A DNA stretch of 64,000 nt from Megascapheus bottae (GCA_024803745.1 JANJXV010000013.1:13505001-13569000), one strand, 5' to 3'. Positions 31,405 through 42,002 are shown, counted from the stretch's first letter. A program made the numbers and translations. The notes: generated by a model from the letters alone, not told the origin.

Positions 31405-31600
31405 CTGCTTGAACTCAGGGCCTGAGTATTGTCCCTGAGCTTTTTAGCTCAAGGCTAGCACTCTATTACCTCAGCCACAGCTCCATTTCTGGCTTTTTGG
31501 TGATTAATTGGATTTTTCTGCCTAATCTGGCTTGAAATCTTGATCCTCAGATCTCAGCCTACTAAGTAGCTTGGATCATAAACATGAGGTACCAGCCCTT
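31405..31600 (-). mobile_element. B1-Geo composite SINE, linker shortened
   Basis: Geo arm 'tgcttgaactcagggcctga'. In the linker the 'agataagagtctcatgg' segment is missing after 'gattaattgg'. Confidence 0.8.
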
Positions 31601-31708
31601 GTCTGGGCACTGATCATTTTTGCACAGGGATGGAGGTGTTGATTTACAGCTTTTGAATCATGTGTGATTCATTTTTCTTTTCTTTCCTTTCTTTTCTTTC
31701 TTTTTTTC

Positions 31709-31992
31709 TTGGTGCTAATACTAGGACTTGAATTCAGAACTAGAGTGCTGTCCCTCAAGGGTGCTTTTTCACTCCAAGGCTGATATTCTACCACTTAGGC
31801 CACACCTCTATTTCTGAGTTTTCTTTTTCCTTTCTTTCTTTCTTTCTTTTTTTCTTCCTTTCTTTCCTTCTTTACCAGTTGATTGGAAGGAAATGTCTCA
31901 TGGACTTTTCTGCCTTGGCCAGAAATGCTATCCTCCGATCTCAAGCTTTTGAGTAGCTAGGATTATAGGTGTGAGCCACTGGCACATGGCTC
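31709..31992 (-). mobile_element. B1-Geo composite SINE with internal TTTC expansion
   Basis: Geo and B1 arms are separated by a (TTTC)n block at 31825-31870 that replaces part of the linker. Another TTTC run lies at the tail side. Confidence 0.8.
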
Positions 31993-31999
31993 GTGTGAT

Positions 32000-32860
32000 T
32001 CTTACTGCAGAGCCCAAGACCCCTTGTCAGTATTTTTTTTTCCTATTTCTTCCCTAGCAAGCCCCATACTCTTGGTGGGAAACTTATACCCCAATTCAGC
32101 ACCCTCCTCTTTTGTCATTCGGGTGATTCTCCTACAAATACCTGTCCTTCCTTAGTATCATGTGACCTTGACCAGAGATTATAGTGGTTTTCCAGTAGCT
32201 AGCCCCACAGAGGCAGTCCCAGCTCCAGGAAATACTGTCTCTACAGCAAAGGCCAAAGGAGAAGGAATGGGGACCCAACTGAGCCCTAGTTATCTGTCCC
32301 CATTCACTTGGCCTTTTCCTGAAAACACTCTGGTTTCTTGATAATCATGTGTTCTTTAAGACTCAATGGATTACCAGTTTCCAGCCTGGAGTCACACAAG
32401 GAAGTTTAGAGGTTTTCTGACATCAGTTCCTGAGCTCACTCAACAGGGTGGTGTGTGTCTCTATTTCACTCAGACTGCTGTTTGGATATGTTCATTTCTG
32501 CTGTTGGGATCAGCTGGGAGACTGTCCTGTCCCCATTCTCAGTTCAAAGAACTCCTGTGTGACTGACTCCACCCACTCAACTCCGGGATTGAGAAATAAC
32601 CCAGTCAGTTTTATAAGACTTGGTTCAGTTCCTCAGAACCATCAGAAAGATAGTCTTCCCAGAAAAGCTAAAGCTATTGAAGTGGAACTCCTATAAGTGG
32701 GAAAAGTGACCAACATAGAGGAAGGCAGAGTGGTGAGATGGGGACAGATTCTTGAATGACTTGATCTGAATGCTTGGATCTAGACATTCCTGAAGCTAGC
32801 TTCCTCCTGGATTTTTCATTTTTTAGCTTATAGGGTTTGTTTAATGTATTAAAATAAATG
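32000..32860. other. Low-repeat stretch, no gene recognised
   Basis: Plus frames at 32366-32566 and 32448-32696 overlap in different phases and have no recognisable domain. Confidence 0.45.
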
Positions 32861-32861
32861 C

Positions 32862-33062
32862 AGGGCCAGGACACTTTCCCTTAGGTTTTTCAATCAAGGC
32901 TGGCGGTCTCCCAATTGAGCCACAGCTCCACTTCGGGCTTTTTGGTAGTGAAATGGAGATAAGAATCTCATTAACTTTTTTCCTGCTTGGGCTGGCTTCG
33001 AACCTCAGTCCTCAGATATCAGTCTCCTGAATAGCTAGGTTTATTACTGATGCCTGGCCAGT
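32862..33062 (-). mobile_element. B1-Geo composite SINE, truncated tail side
   Basis: It begins within the Geo arm ('gccaggacactttccctta') and ends 'ttactgatgcctggcc'. Confidence 0.8.
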
Positions 33063-33127
33063 CCCCTTGACCACCCCCCGCAATTTTTAAAAAAATTTTG
33101 CTAGGTTGATTTAAAAAAAAAAGGAAG

Positions 33128-33222
33128 GGCCGGGAATGTGGCCTAGTGGTAGAGTGGTAGAGTGTTAGCCTTACGAAATCTCAAGGATTTCTTGAGTTCA
33201 AGCATCCAGACTGACAAAAACA
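33128..33222 (+). mobile_element. Chimeric ID/Geo monomer
   Basis: The ID arm's first 25 bases ('gggccgggaatgtggcctag') join the Geo arm at the shared 'tggtagagtg', which is partly duplicated ('gtggtagagtggtagagtgt'). Confidence 0.75.
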
Positions 33223-33254
33223 AAGAAAGAAAAAGAAAGAAAGAAACAAAATCC

Positions 33255-33362
33255 AAACATGGTGGTATACACCTTTCCTCCCAGTTAGAAGACTGAGGTA
33301 GGAGGATTGTTGGTTTGAGGCTAGCCCAGGCTACATAGTGAAACCCTGCATCAAGGAAACGA
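33255..33362 (+). mobile_element. B1 SINE
   Basis: 'catggtggtatacacctttc' through 'ggctacatagtgaaaccctg'. The closest to a standard B1 in this window. Confidence 0.82.
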
Positions 33363-33478
33363 AATAAATTTAATTGAAAATAAATAAAATAAATAAGTAA
33401 ACTAACTAAAGTTAATTGAGTTAAAAAAATGAAATTAAAGACGAATTCACTCATACTAAAAGCTAAAACTAATTCATA

Positions 33479-33605
33479 GCCAAGCATGATGATGCACACG
33501 CATGATCTTGTGATTGCCAGCCCTCAGGATTCTGAGGTTCTCCAGTCAGAGATCAGCCTGCCTGGACGATATATCCAGATGCTATCTTCATCAAACAAAA
33601 TAAAT
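33479..33605 (+). mobile_element. Degraded B1
   Basis: 'gccaagcatgatgatgcaca' with 'gagatcagcctgcctggacg', after an AT-rich spacer. Confidence 0.6.
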
Positions 33606-33729
33606 ACTAAATCAAGGAAATTAGATCTAACTTCTCTGACCTTCTTTCTGAGCAAGAAATCAGGATTAGCAAGAGCCCAATTTCTCAAACAGGCCAGTTT
33701 CAGCAGGATAGTGAGGGCGCTTCTGTTTT

Positions 33730-34340
33730 AACCCTTACAAAAGAGATGACCTGAAATAACCCGTAATTGAATGCTAACTAATCAGTTATTCTCCTATCCT
33801 ATTTCCCCACTCTCCTTTGAGAAGGAAAGCAGCTTTCAAATAATTCATCTGCCTTGTCGTTTTTTGTCTCTGCTTTCTCCAAACCCTGTTCTGTCTAGAA
33901 AAACAACCTCTGAAGCTGGTGTGTAGCTCAGTGGTAGTTCAACATTGCAGGAAACAAAAAAACAAAGAAAAAACAAGAAAGCTTACCTCCTTTGCTTGGC
34001 TTATTAGAGCATGTACTCCATTTATAGTCTGATTCTAGAATTCAAAAAAAAAAAACAAGCCAATTAAGCTCTTAAGGAAAATTGTAATATTTTTTGAAAG
34101 CTCCTTGGGTCACTTTGGTCTGTCTGCTGAGCTCTGTGTCCTTGGTAAGGAACATGGAGATGTGGGCACTGGCTGGGTAGGCTGTGGCAGGGAGATTGAA
34201 CCAGTAATGGCTCAAATAGTTGTGTGCTATCTTGGGCTGCAGTCCCAAGAGAGGCTGTGGTAGGATCAAGGCCAGGAGCACAGCAGGAAGCACTTGCAGG
34301 GTGCCTATGGATTCAGGAGAAACTGAGGTAGAGGTAGGAC
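33730..34340. other. Low-repeat stretch with a short ID remnant
   Basis: An ID-like remnant lies at 33912-33955 ('gctggtgtgtagctcagtgg'). The minus frame at 34072-34293 starts with a hydrophobic stretch but matches no family I know. Confidence 0.4.

Positions 34341-34342
<2 letters not shown>

Positions 34343-34398
<56 letters not shown>
34343..34398 (+). repeat. (CA)n microsatellite
   Basis: About 27 CA units without interruption, in otherwise single-copy sequence. Confidence 0.97.
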
Positions 34399-34399
<1 letters not shown>

Positions 34400-34880
34400 C
34401 TTGCCTTCCTCCTGTTTCTCAGTGTTATCTATCTGGGTTCAGACACACTTATCCAGTCTCCTTTGCCTTCTCCTCACCAGGAGCTACAGAAGTGAAGAGC
34501 TTGAATGTGACAAGGTGTTGTACTACCACTAGTTTAGAAACTACAGAATTTAGCACCATTCTCTACCCTCTCTATTAATTGTTTGCAGTCCCACAAGATC
34601 TTAACAACAGAGAGTTTAGTCAGAGACCTTATCCTCACCCTTTTGGAGTGCTCAAACCCCTAAGGACTAGCTTAATCTCACCTAAGGTCACTTCCTCTAC
34701 CTCCCTGATCAGAGCTTAAAGCCTGGTACATATGACCTCAAAATCCAAGCTGTCATTCACACTTCTGGGAACAGGCAATTTTCCTTAGCAGGAAGCCCCA
34801 GAGGAGTTTTGAAGGCCTCTAACCAAAGTTGGGCCAAATCATCATACAAGGGACTTCTTCCTCAAGAACCCAGGGACATT
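34400..34880. other. Low-repeat stretch, no gene recognised
   Basis: No repeat, exon or RNA signature seen. Confidence 0.4.
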
Positions 34881-34882
34881 TA

Positions 34883-34935
34883 TTTGGTCAGTCATGGGGC
34901 TGGGTGCTATCCCTCAGCTACAAGATCACACTAGC

Positions 34936-34937
<2 letters not shown>
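34883..34937 (-). mobile_element. Geo-arm fragment
   Basis: 'ggtcagtcatggggctgggt' starts a Geo arm that is cut at the ATT repeat. Confidence 0.55.

Positions 34938-34980
<43 letters not shown>
34938..34980 (+). repeat. (ATT)n between two Geo arms
   Basis: About fourteen units lying exactly at the tail position of the SINE that follows. Confidence 0.95.
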
Positions 34981-35193
34981 GGTGGGGTTTGAACTCAGGT
35001 TCTAGGGACTCTTCCTGAGCATTGGTGCTCAAAGCTAGCACTCCACTACTTTAAGCCACAGTTCCACTTCTGGTTTTCAGGTGGTTAATTGGAAATTAAT
35101 CTCATGGACTTTCCTGCCTGAGCTGGCTTCAGACTGAGGTCCTCAGATCTTGCCTCTTGAGTAGCTAGGGTTACAGGCTACCAGCACTCAGGC
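34981..35193 (-). mobile_element. B1-Geo composite SINE
   Basis: 'ggtggggtttgaactcaggt' Geo arm, linker 'ttaattggaaattaatctca', B1 arm to 'ggctaccagcactcagg'. Confidence 0.83.
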
Positions 35194-35377
35194 AGGGACC
35201 TTTTCTTGACGACTAATGGGAACAGTCATCTTAAGATATTCTAATAATTTGGAGCTTCCCAGGAGAAGAGACTAATGCTTCCTGTCATGCCCAAGAAAAT
35301 CTCTTGTCCCCCAGCAATATATTGCCTTCCTCACTAGCTTCTAATCCTATTGGATCTTCCAAAACAGGCTGATTTGT

Positions 35378-35515
35378 TGAGAGCTGGTGGGTCTCACCTG
35401 TACTCCTCACTACTCAGGAGGGTGAGATCTGAGGATCATTATGGAAGCCAACACAGGCAAACAGTTTTGAGAGATTTTTATCTTTAATTAACCAGCAAAA
35501 CACTAGATGTGAAAT
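35378..35515 (+). mobile_element. B1-Geo left arm and linker
   Basis: 'gagctggtgggtctcacctg' to 'ccagcaaaacactagatgtg'. It stops in the first bases of the Geo arm, where another copy begins. Confidence 0.75.
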
Positions 35516-35516
35516 C

Positions 35517-35722
35517 AGGTGCCAGTGCTTATGAATGTAATCTTTCTTCAGACGGCTGAGATTTGAGAACTTAGTTTGAAGTCATCCCAGGCAGGCTCCA
35601 ATTAACTAACAAAATGCCAGAAGTAGAGTTATGACTTAAGTGGTAGAGTATCAGCCATGATTGGAAAAATTGGAGTAAGAATGTGAGGCCTTGAGTTTAA
35701 GCCCCAGTACTGGCACAGTGAG
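35517..35722 (+). mobile_element. B1-Geo composite SINE
   Basis: Starts 'caggtgccagtgcttatgaa'. Its B1 arm has lost the segment before 'ctccaattaactaacaaaat'. Geo arm ends 'gccccagtactggcaca'. Confidence 0.83.
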
Positions 35723-35724
35723 AA

Positions 35725-35725
<1 letters not shown>

Positions 35726-35770
<45 letters not shown>
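35726..35770 (+). repeat. (GACA)n grown from a SINE 3' end
   Basis: About eleven units starting a few bases after 'actggcaca', followed by purine-rich sequence to 35845. Confidence 0.95.
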
Positions 35771-35771
<1 letters not shown>

Positions 35772-35849
35772 AAAAAGAAGAAAGAGAGAAAGAAAGGAAA
35801 CAAAGAAGGAAAGAAAGAATAGAAGGTAAAAAGAAAGATCCAAAAGAAA

Positions 35850-36238
35850 GAAAAGACAAAAGGAACCTTTGTTGTCAGATCCAAAATGGCCCTGGTTTGT
35901 TCTCTCCTGATCTGTTTACATTTCATAATCTCAAGTCACTGCTAAAACAGAGAAGGCCTCCTTCAAGGTGACTTTTTAAGTTCTCTCCCAAGAATAAAGA
36001 ACTAGGAGCTTTCTGTGCTTATTGTATCTGACCTTTTCCAAGTGACTTCAGGGATGAATAGTTAGGAAATTTTACTATGTGCCAAGAGATTCCTCAGTAA
36101 GACCGCAGGGTTCTCTTCATGAGAAAGGAAAGAGAGACCAGAAGAAAATGTCCTTAGACTTCAACAACTCCCACATATCCACCCTTAGCCCATGAGACCT
36201 TGCCAGTCCTCCTTGCCTGCAGTTAGCCCATGCTACCC
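35850..36238. other. Low-repeat stretch, no gene recognised
   Basis: No repeat, exon or RNA signature seen. Confidence 0.4.
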
Positions 36239-36254
36239 TCATGTAGCCTTAGAG

Positions 36255-36375
36255 TAATTTTTTTTCTGATAAAAGGATTTTGTAGCTAAAATATGTTTAA
36301 AAAAGTTATCTAGGCCAACCAAAGTGAGATAATATCTGCCATGGTTAGGATGGCATTTTTTTTTAAGAAAAAGAG
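36255..36375 (+). mobile_element. Ancient L1 ORF2 fragment (part 1)
   Basis: 'ccaaccaaagtgagataata' and 'ggttaggatggcatt' match the L1 segment 5' of the pieces at 36645 and 37515. Confidence 0.55.
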
Positions 36376-36382
36376 GAGGGAT

Positions 36383-36578
36383 TGGACTGGAAGCATGGCT
36401 TAGTGGTGGAATGCCTCTCCTGGCATGCACAAAGCCCTGGGTTCAATTCCTCAGTTCCGCATACGCAGAAAAAGCCAAAAGTTACCGGTATGCTTGCCTT
36501 GAGAATGCCCAAGGACATTGCCAAGGCCATGAGGACTGGCAAAAGTCCTCAAGCCCCAGGACTAGCAAAAAAAAAAGA
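36383..36578 (+). mobile_element. IDL-Geo SINE with rearranged right arm
   Basis: The ID arm is normal ('ccctgggttcaattcctcag'). The Geo arm lacks its A box, and 'aggactggcaaaagtcctca' precedes the true end 'ccccaggactagc'. Confidence 0.82.
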
Positions 36579-36589
36579 AAGAAAGAAAG

Positions 36590-36606
36590 GAAGAAAGAGA
36601 GAGTAA

Positions 36607-36640
<34 letters not shown>
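36590..36640 (+). repeat. (GAAA)/(GA)n following a SINE tail
   Basis: The IDL-Geo A tail grades into GAAA and then GA units. Confidence 0.93.
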
Positions 36641-36643
<3 letters not shown>

Positions 36644-36644
36644 A

Positions 36645-36770
36645 GGGGAAGGGAATAACAAGTATTGCCAAGGATACAGAAAGGTTAGACTCTTGTGTAT
36701 TGTTAGTAAGAGGTAAAATGGGGAAGCCATTGAAAAATAGTTTAATGTTATTCAAAGAGTTAAACATAAA
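36645..36770 (+). mobile_element. Ancient L1 ORF2 fragment (part 2)
   Basis: 'gccaaggatacagaaaggtt' and 'aaaatagtttaatgttattc' correspond to 'ggatgtggagaaa...' and the following region of old L1s. Confidence 0.6.
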
Positions 36771-36771
36771 G

Positions 36772-37010
36772 GCCAATGTCAAGGGCTCATACCTTTAATA
36801 ATACCTACTTGGGAGGCTGAGATTGTTGAGATCACAGTTCAAGTCCAGCCTAGGCAGAAAAAAAGTTGTAGAGATCCCCTTCTTAATGAAGAGCTGGATA
36901 TAGTGGCATGTGCCTGTTATCCCAGTTACAAAGTACTCTCACATAGGTAGATAACACCCATGGGTTATCTAGGCAGAAGTGAGACCATATCTTAAAAATA
37001 TTTAGCAATC
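36772..37010 (+). mobile_element. Two B1-like units in L1
   Basis: One unit from 'ccaatgtcaagggctcatac' to about 36890, then another from 'gagctggatatagtggcatg'. The second contains an imperfect palindrome around 'acccatgggt'. Confidence 0.6.
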
Positions 37011-37084
37011 ATCAGTGAAAGTACCCACTTAGGGAGCTTGAGGTCCTGATTACAAAAATCTTATTATAAAAAATAGTTTAATAC

Positions 37085-37278
37085 AGGGCCAGGAGTTTGG
37101 CCTAGTGGTAGAGTGCTTGCCTAGCATGCATGAAGACCCAAGTTCGATTCCTCGGTACCACATACATAGAAAAAAGCCAGAAGTGGTGCTGAGGCTCAAG
37201 TGGTAGAGCTCTAGCCTTGAGAAAGTCCAAGGACAGTGCTCAGGCCCTGAGCTCAAGCCCAGGACTGGCAAAAAAAAA
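37085..37278 (+). mobile_element. IDL-Geo SINE, young, with target-site duplication
   Basis: Complete young-type dimer. 'aaaaatagtttaata' before it is matched by 'aaaaatagtttaata' after its tail (ending about 37291). Confidence 0.95.
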
Positions 37279-37304
37279 AAATAGTTTAATATAAAGTTAT
37301 TGCA

Positions 37305-37514
37305 TGGGGCTGGAAGTTTGGCCTAGTGGTAAGAGTGCTTGCCTAGCACGCATGAAGACCTGAGTTTGATTCCTCAATACCCCACACACATAGAAAAAGC
37401 CAGAAGTGGTGCTGTGGCTCAAGTGGTAGAGCTCTAGCCTTGAGAAAGCCCAAGGACAGTGCTCAGGCCCTGAATTCAAGCCACAGGACTGGCAAAAAAA
37501 ATAAAAATAAAAAA
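37305..37514 (+). mobile_element. IDL-Geo SINE, young, with target-site duplication
   Basis: 'ataaagttattgcatg' (37291-37306) pairs with 'ataaagttactgcatg' (37515-37530). The tail is A-rich with T interruptions. It inserted only about 25 bases from the previous copy. Confidence 0.95.
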
Positions 37515-37529
37515 ATAAAGTTACTGCAT

Positions 37530-37910
37530 GATCTAATAATTTCACACATGCATATATATATTCATGTGTTTATATATATATATATATATGTATACCCCAA
37601 GGAATTAAAAGTTAGGATATTACAGATACTAATAGTACACTGTTCAAAGCAGCATTATTCAATAGTCAAAAAGGTATAAATAGCTCCATTGTCCGTTAAC
37701 AAATGAATGGATAAACAAAATGTTGGCCAAGAAGTGGAATATTTCTTTATTTGGGAATGAATTTCTGAGATATGCTACCACACCATTGGACACTATCGAA
37801 CATTGAAGACATTGTGCCAAATGAAACAAACCAGACACAAAAGGACAACTGCTGTGTGATATATATGTGATGTTCAACAATTATAAAAGACCACTGTGTA
37901 TTATCTTTAG
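37530..37910 (+). mobile_element. Ancient L1 ORF2 fragment (part 3)
   Basis: 'caaagcagcattattcaata', 'atgaatggataaacaaaatg' and 'ccagacacaaaaggacaact' complete the L1 3' coding end. A (TA)n expansion lies at 37570-37590. Confidence 0.8.
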
Positions 37911-38191
37911 ATAAAGTTCTACACTAGGCTCTATCACATCATGCTAAAAGAAAAAATCACAGTGGAGTCACTTAGGCTAAAGTTCCGCTCACCAAACTGA
38001 AACTAGGCTGGTATGTGGCCTTCTGGGAAATCATGAGAGATAACAGCCAAGTTTTATGAACAGGCTGGTTTTCATTGGCAAGAAAACCAGGTTCCCTATG
38101 CTTCAGCCCTTCCTTTCACAGAAGGACTGCAGTAACCTGATTTTAACCAATCAGTTACTTTCCTGTGGTTGTTTCGTCTTATAACTTTTAG

Positions 38192-38424
38192 CCAAGTGCC
38201 AGTGTATCATGCTTGCAGTCCTAGCTACTTAGGAAACTGAGATCTGATCAATATTCAAAGCCAACCCAGTCATGAACCTCCATCCATGAGACTTGTCTCC
38301 AATTAATTACCAAAAACTTAGAAGTGGAACAATGCCTTAAGTGGTAGAGCTCTAGCTTTGAGCAAAAAAGCTCAAAGACAGTATGCAGATCTTGAGTTCA
38401 AGCCCCAGGCTAGCACCAAAAAAA
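38192..38424 (+). mobile_element. B1-Geo composite SINE
   Basis: 'gccaagtgccagtgtatcat' to 'gttcaagccccaggctagca'. The linker is intact: 'ctccaattaattaccaaaaa'. Confidence 0.83.
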
Positions 38425-38446
38425 GAGAAACTTTCAATTTTTATTT

Positions 38447-38632
38447 TTGCCAGTCCTGGGACTTGCACGCAGGGCCTGGGCACTGTCTTGGGTGTTCTCA
38501 AGGCTAGTACTCTGCCCCTTGAGCCACAGCACCTCTTCTGGCTTTTTCTGTGTATGCAGTACTGAGGAGTCAAACCCAGGGCTTTGGCATGCTAGGCAAA
38601 CACTCTGCCACTAGGCCACACTCCTGGCCCTC
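38447..38632 (-). mobile_element. IDL-Geo SINE
   Basis: Complete dimer. 'tcaattttt' occurs on both sides (about 38432 and 38632), a likely target-site duplication. Confidence 0.9.
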
Positions 38633-38744
38633 AATTTTTTGTTTTTATTTCTTTTATCCTTTTCTATCTATTAAACCAACTTCTTCCACTCACCTCCTTG
38701 CAACATTCACTCTATTTCTGTCATCAAAGATTTTTTTTGTTGTT

Positions 38745-38800
38745 GTTTTTTGTTTTGGGTTTGAACTCAGGGGCCTGGGAACTGTCTTTGAGGGGTTTTT
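38745..38800 (-). mobile_element. Geo-arm fragment beside L1
   Basis: 'ttgggtttgaactcaggggc' is the tail half of a Geo arm, interrupted by T-rich sequence and the L1 3' end. Confidence 0.6.
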
Positions 38801-38825
38801 TTGTCTGTTTTTTTTTTTTTGTCTG

Positions 38826-40568
38826 TTTTTTTTTCTTAATTGTTGGGATAATGTATAGAGGAGTTACAGTTACATTAGTCATGTAGTAGGTGCATTACTT
38901 CTCACACATTGATACCCCTTCTCATGTTTTTGTCCCCATTTCCCTCCCCCCACCCCTCCCAATCATCTTGTTTTCCCCTTTCTGTTCCCTATTTCAAATA
39001 AATATATATACAATATATTAGGTAACGAAGTCAGATACAGTAACCACATGAGATTAACCATAAAAGGAAAAAAAGAGAAAAGAAATAACTTCATAGTACA
39101 TTAAGAACAACAATCACACAAGGTAAAGCTCTTCTTTCCATATCCTAGAGTTCCTTTCATTTAGTCTCATCCTGTATGACCTTATGTACCTAGGTTTTGA
39201 GCTATTGTAAAATCCTCTGCTAGGAGAGTCCTAGATGTGTACTAATTGCAAATGAGGGAAACCACTGAGCCTATGTTCTGGCTTACTTCACTTAATATGA
39301 TTTTTTTTCCAAGTCTTTCCATTTCTTTACAAATGAGGTGATGCCATTCTTTCTGATGGCAGCATAGAATTCCATTGTGTGTAAGTACCACATCTTCTTG
39401 ATCCAATCATCTATTGAGGGGCATCTGGGTTGGTTCCACATCTTCGCTATGGTAAATAAAGCTGCAGTGAACATCATTGTGCTAGTGGCTTTAGTATGTC
39501 CTTGTTTCTGGACATTTGGGTAAATGCCAAGGAGTAGAATTGCTAGGTCATAGGGGAGCTCTATGTTAGTGTTTTGAGGAACTGCCATATGGCTTTCCAG
39601 AGTGGTTGAACCAGTTTACACTCTCACCAACAGTGTAGTGGCATTCCCTCTGGCCACATCCCCTCCAGCATCTGTTATTAGATTTCTTGATCCTGGCCAT
39701 TCTAACTGGAGTGAGGTGGAATCTCAAAATTGTTTTGATTTGAATTTCTTTTATGGCCAAAGATGTCGAGCATTTCTTCATGTGTCTATAGGCCATTTTT
39801 TATTTCCTCTTCAGATAAGTCTCTTTAAGTCTTAAGCCCATCTTTTAATGGGATGGTTGTTTCTTTGAAGATTTGTTTTGGAGAGATTCGTTTTTTTAGC
39901 CGTACATCTATTTTAGATATGAGGCCTTTGTCTGTTGTACGGCTAGTGAAGATCTTCTCCCATTCTGTGGGTTTGCTATTCAATTCGCTAGCTATGTCCT
40001 TTGCTATACAGAAGCTCTGCAGTTTAATGCAGTCCCATTTGTCCAAAGTTTCTTTGGTTGTGTTTCTGGGTCTTTATTAAGAAAATTTCAGCCTGTGCCA
40101 AGGAGGCCTAGTGTGTCTCTTATTACTTCTTGTAAAGTTTTCAAGGTATCTGTTTTTACATCAAGGTCTTTGATCCATTTGGGATTGATTTTGGTGCAGG
40201 GTGACACAGAAGCATCCAACTTTAGTTTTCTGCAGGTGCTTAACCAGTTCTGCCAGCACCACTTGAAGAGGCTGTCTTTCTCCCATCCTATTATTTTGGC
40301 TCCGTTATCAAAGATTAGGTGGCCATAGGTCTGCGGGTTGATTTCTGGGTCTTCAGTTCTATTCCATGGGTCCTCAGGCCTGCTCTTGTGCCACTACCGA
40401 GCTGTTTTGGTTACTAGAGCTCTATAATAGAGTCTAAAGTTTGGTATTGATATTCCTCCAGAGCTGTTCTTTCTGCTAAGGATTGTTTTTGCTATACGGG
40501 ATGGGAGGGCCTTTTATTATTCCATATGATTTTTGGGATTGCTTCCTCTATTTCCTTAAAGAATGTGT
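38826..40568 (-). mobile_element. 5'-truncated L1 with broken ORF2
   Basis: A non-LTR retrotransposon running right to left. Plus-strand T runs mark its A tail. The 3' UTR covers about 38830-39290. The C-terminal ORF2 protein lies at 39292-39588 (with 'KMWYLHTMEFYAA'), preceded by fragments at 39566-39796 ('[14 protein letters not shown]', 'RCWRGC') and 39825-40046 ('PTEWEKIF', 'DKGLISKI'). These parts sit in different frames with stops between them, so ORF2 is a pseudogene. Non-frame-preserved ORF2 sequence continues to about 40568. ORF1, the 5' UTR, the endonuclease and most of the reverse transcriptase are absent. It is better preserved than the other L1s here. Confidence 0.92.
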
Positions 40569-40574
40569 CTTTTT

Positions 40575-40955
40575 TTCCCTTTTTATTACACACTCATAAA
40601 ATATCCAGGTCACCTTGCTTTGTCTAGAGCAAAGGTTTAGTAGCTCGATCTCAGCTTTATGCTCTTCCTGCCTTAAGTCATGATTTCTAACACAAGCAAG
40701 GCAGCCTCTTTTCAGTTCTTCTAGCTTTTCATGGGGCAGAACAATGTCTTTCTTACTTCATTGCTGAGTTACGATGATATGAGGGAGAGGGGATCACGCA
40801 GTCAGTGCCCCCGTACACAGTAACAGCTTCTTCTTCATCCTCCCCAGACTTCATGCTTCTGACCAGAGGGACTTTAGGACTTACAGTCCTCTCTTTATGG
40901 CACACATATGAATATGGATATCCTCAGGGGTGTATGACCTGCCTAAAGCTACATA
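40575..40955. other. Low-repeat stretch
   Basis: Nothing recognised. Confidence 0.4.
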
Positions 40956-40960
40956 TTTTC

Positions 40961-40961
40961 C

Positions 40962-41031
<70 letters not shown>

Positions 41032-41038
41032 CTCTCCC
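40961..41038 (+). repeat. (TC)n polypyrimidine tract
   Basis: TC units with CCC interruptions and no purine over about 78 bases. Confidence 0.95.
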
Positions 41039-41612
41039 ACCCAGTGTCCTTTGGCCCTAGACTGAGTAACCAAGAACAGACCACCTGGGGCTAAGCTGCT
41101 TTTCTTTGGAAGGTAATGATCTCGACATTCTGAACTCCAAAGCTTCTTCAACTAGGCAGGCAAAGGTGGGGGCCAGGCCACTGACATCTAGAATGATCCC
41201 AAACCCAAAAGAAGAAGTTAACTCCACATAGGTGTGGTTGGGACACTCCACCAAACCTCAAATATTTTCCTGACCACACCCCACTTCCCATCCTGTTCTG
41301 TCTTCATCTGACATTCTGGCCACACGTCCAGGCTGTGTCCTCAGGAGGCCTCTTAGGGTACAGAGTAACAAGGTAACTGATGGGTGAGGACATAAGGTTC
41401 TCAGATTAGTTTATTTGGTTAACAGACTGTCACACAAAGGCAAAGCCTTCTCCAGGCACTGCTAAGCACTGACTTGAAGGGCAGGCTTGCTTGGGGACAA
41501 GGTCAGAATGGACCCACTTGACAAATACACTTTCCTACCTCCAGTACTCTTTCTTTCAGGCCTGAAATCCCTTGACAGAAAGATACAGTTTTCTGAGTAA
41601 AGTGAGAGTTTT

Positions 41613-41853
41613 GTTTTGCAATTATAAAAGTGATATATAGGGCTGGGAGTTTGGCCTAGCATGCATGAAGACCCAGGTTCAATTCCTCGGTACCACATAC
41701 ATAGAAAAAAGCCAGAAATGGTGCTGAGGCTCAAGTGGTAGAGTTCTAGCCTTGAGAAAGTCTAAGGACAGTGCTCAGGCCCTGAGCTCAAGGCCCAGGA
41801 CTGGCACACACAAAAAAAGTGATTCATAGGGGGGTTACAGTTATATAAGTCAG
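41613..41853 (-). mobile_element. Minimal L1 tail insertion with target-site duplication
   Basis: A perfect 16-base repeat 'gtaaagtgagagtttt' (41597-41612 and 41854-41869) brackets only about 60 bases of L1-tail-like sequence, split by an IDL-Geo SINE. Confidence 0.7.
41641..41816 (+). mobile_element. IDL-Geo SINE with 20-base deletion
   Basis: In the ID arm 'ggcctagcatgcatgaagac' lacks the 'tggtagagtgcttgcctag' segment. Flanks 'aaaagtgatatatag' and 'aaaagtgattcatag' are the target-site duplication. Confidence 0.92.
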
Positions 41854-42002
41854 GTAAAGTGAGAGTTTTACCAGAATCTTAGCTTCAGCCTCAAAGACAA
41901 CTAAGCATTACTTTGAACAATTCTCACTAGGCCCAATGGCCAATGCAGTACTCAGCAAAGAAGCATAGAGCCAATTTCAGAGACCCGATGCTAGGAAGTC
42001 AA

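Noticed and set aside
34072..34293. 73-codon minus frame with a hydrophobic N-terminal stretch, looking like a small secreted protein
   Set aside because: No family recognised, no poly-A tail for a retrocopy and no splice context; kept only as a possibility.
35726..35770. Regular direct repeats that might suggest a CRISPR array
   Set aside because: A tetranucleotide microsatellite without spacers, in mammalian DNA.
38745..38860. Target-site duplication for the large L1
   Set aside because: T-rich flanks near 38805-38835 and 40568 share only 'tgtctttttt'-like sequence, too weak to define the insertion site.
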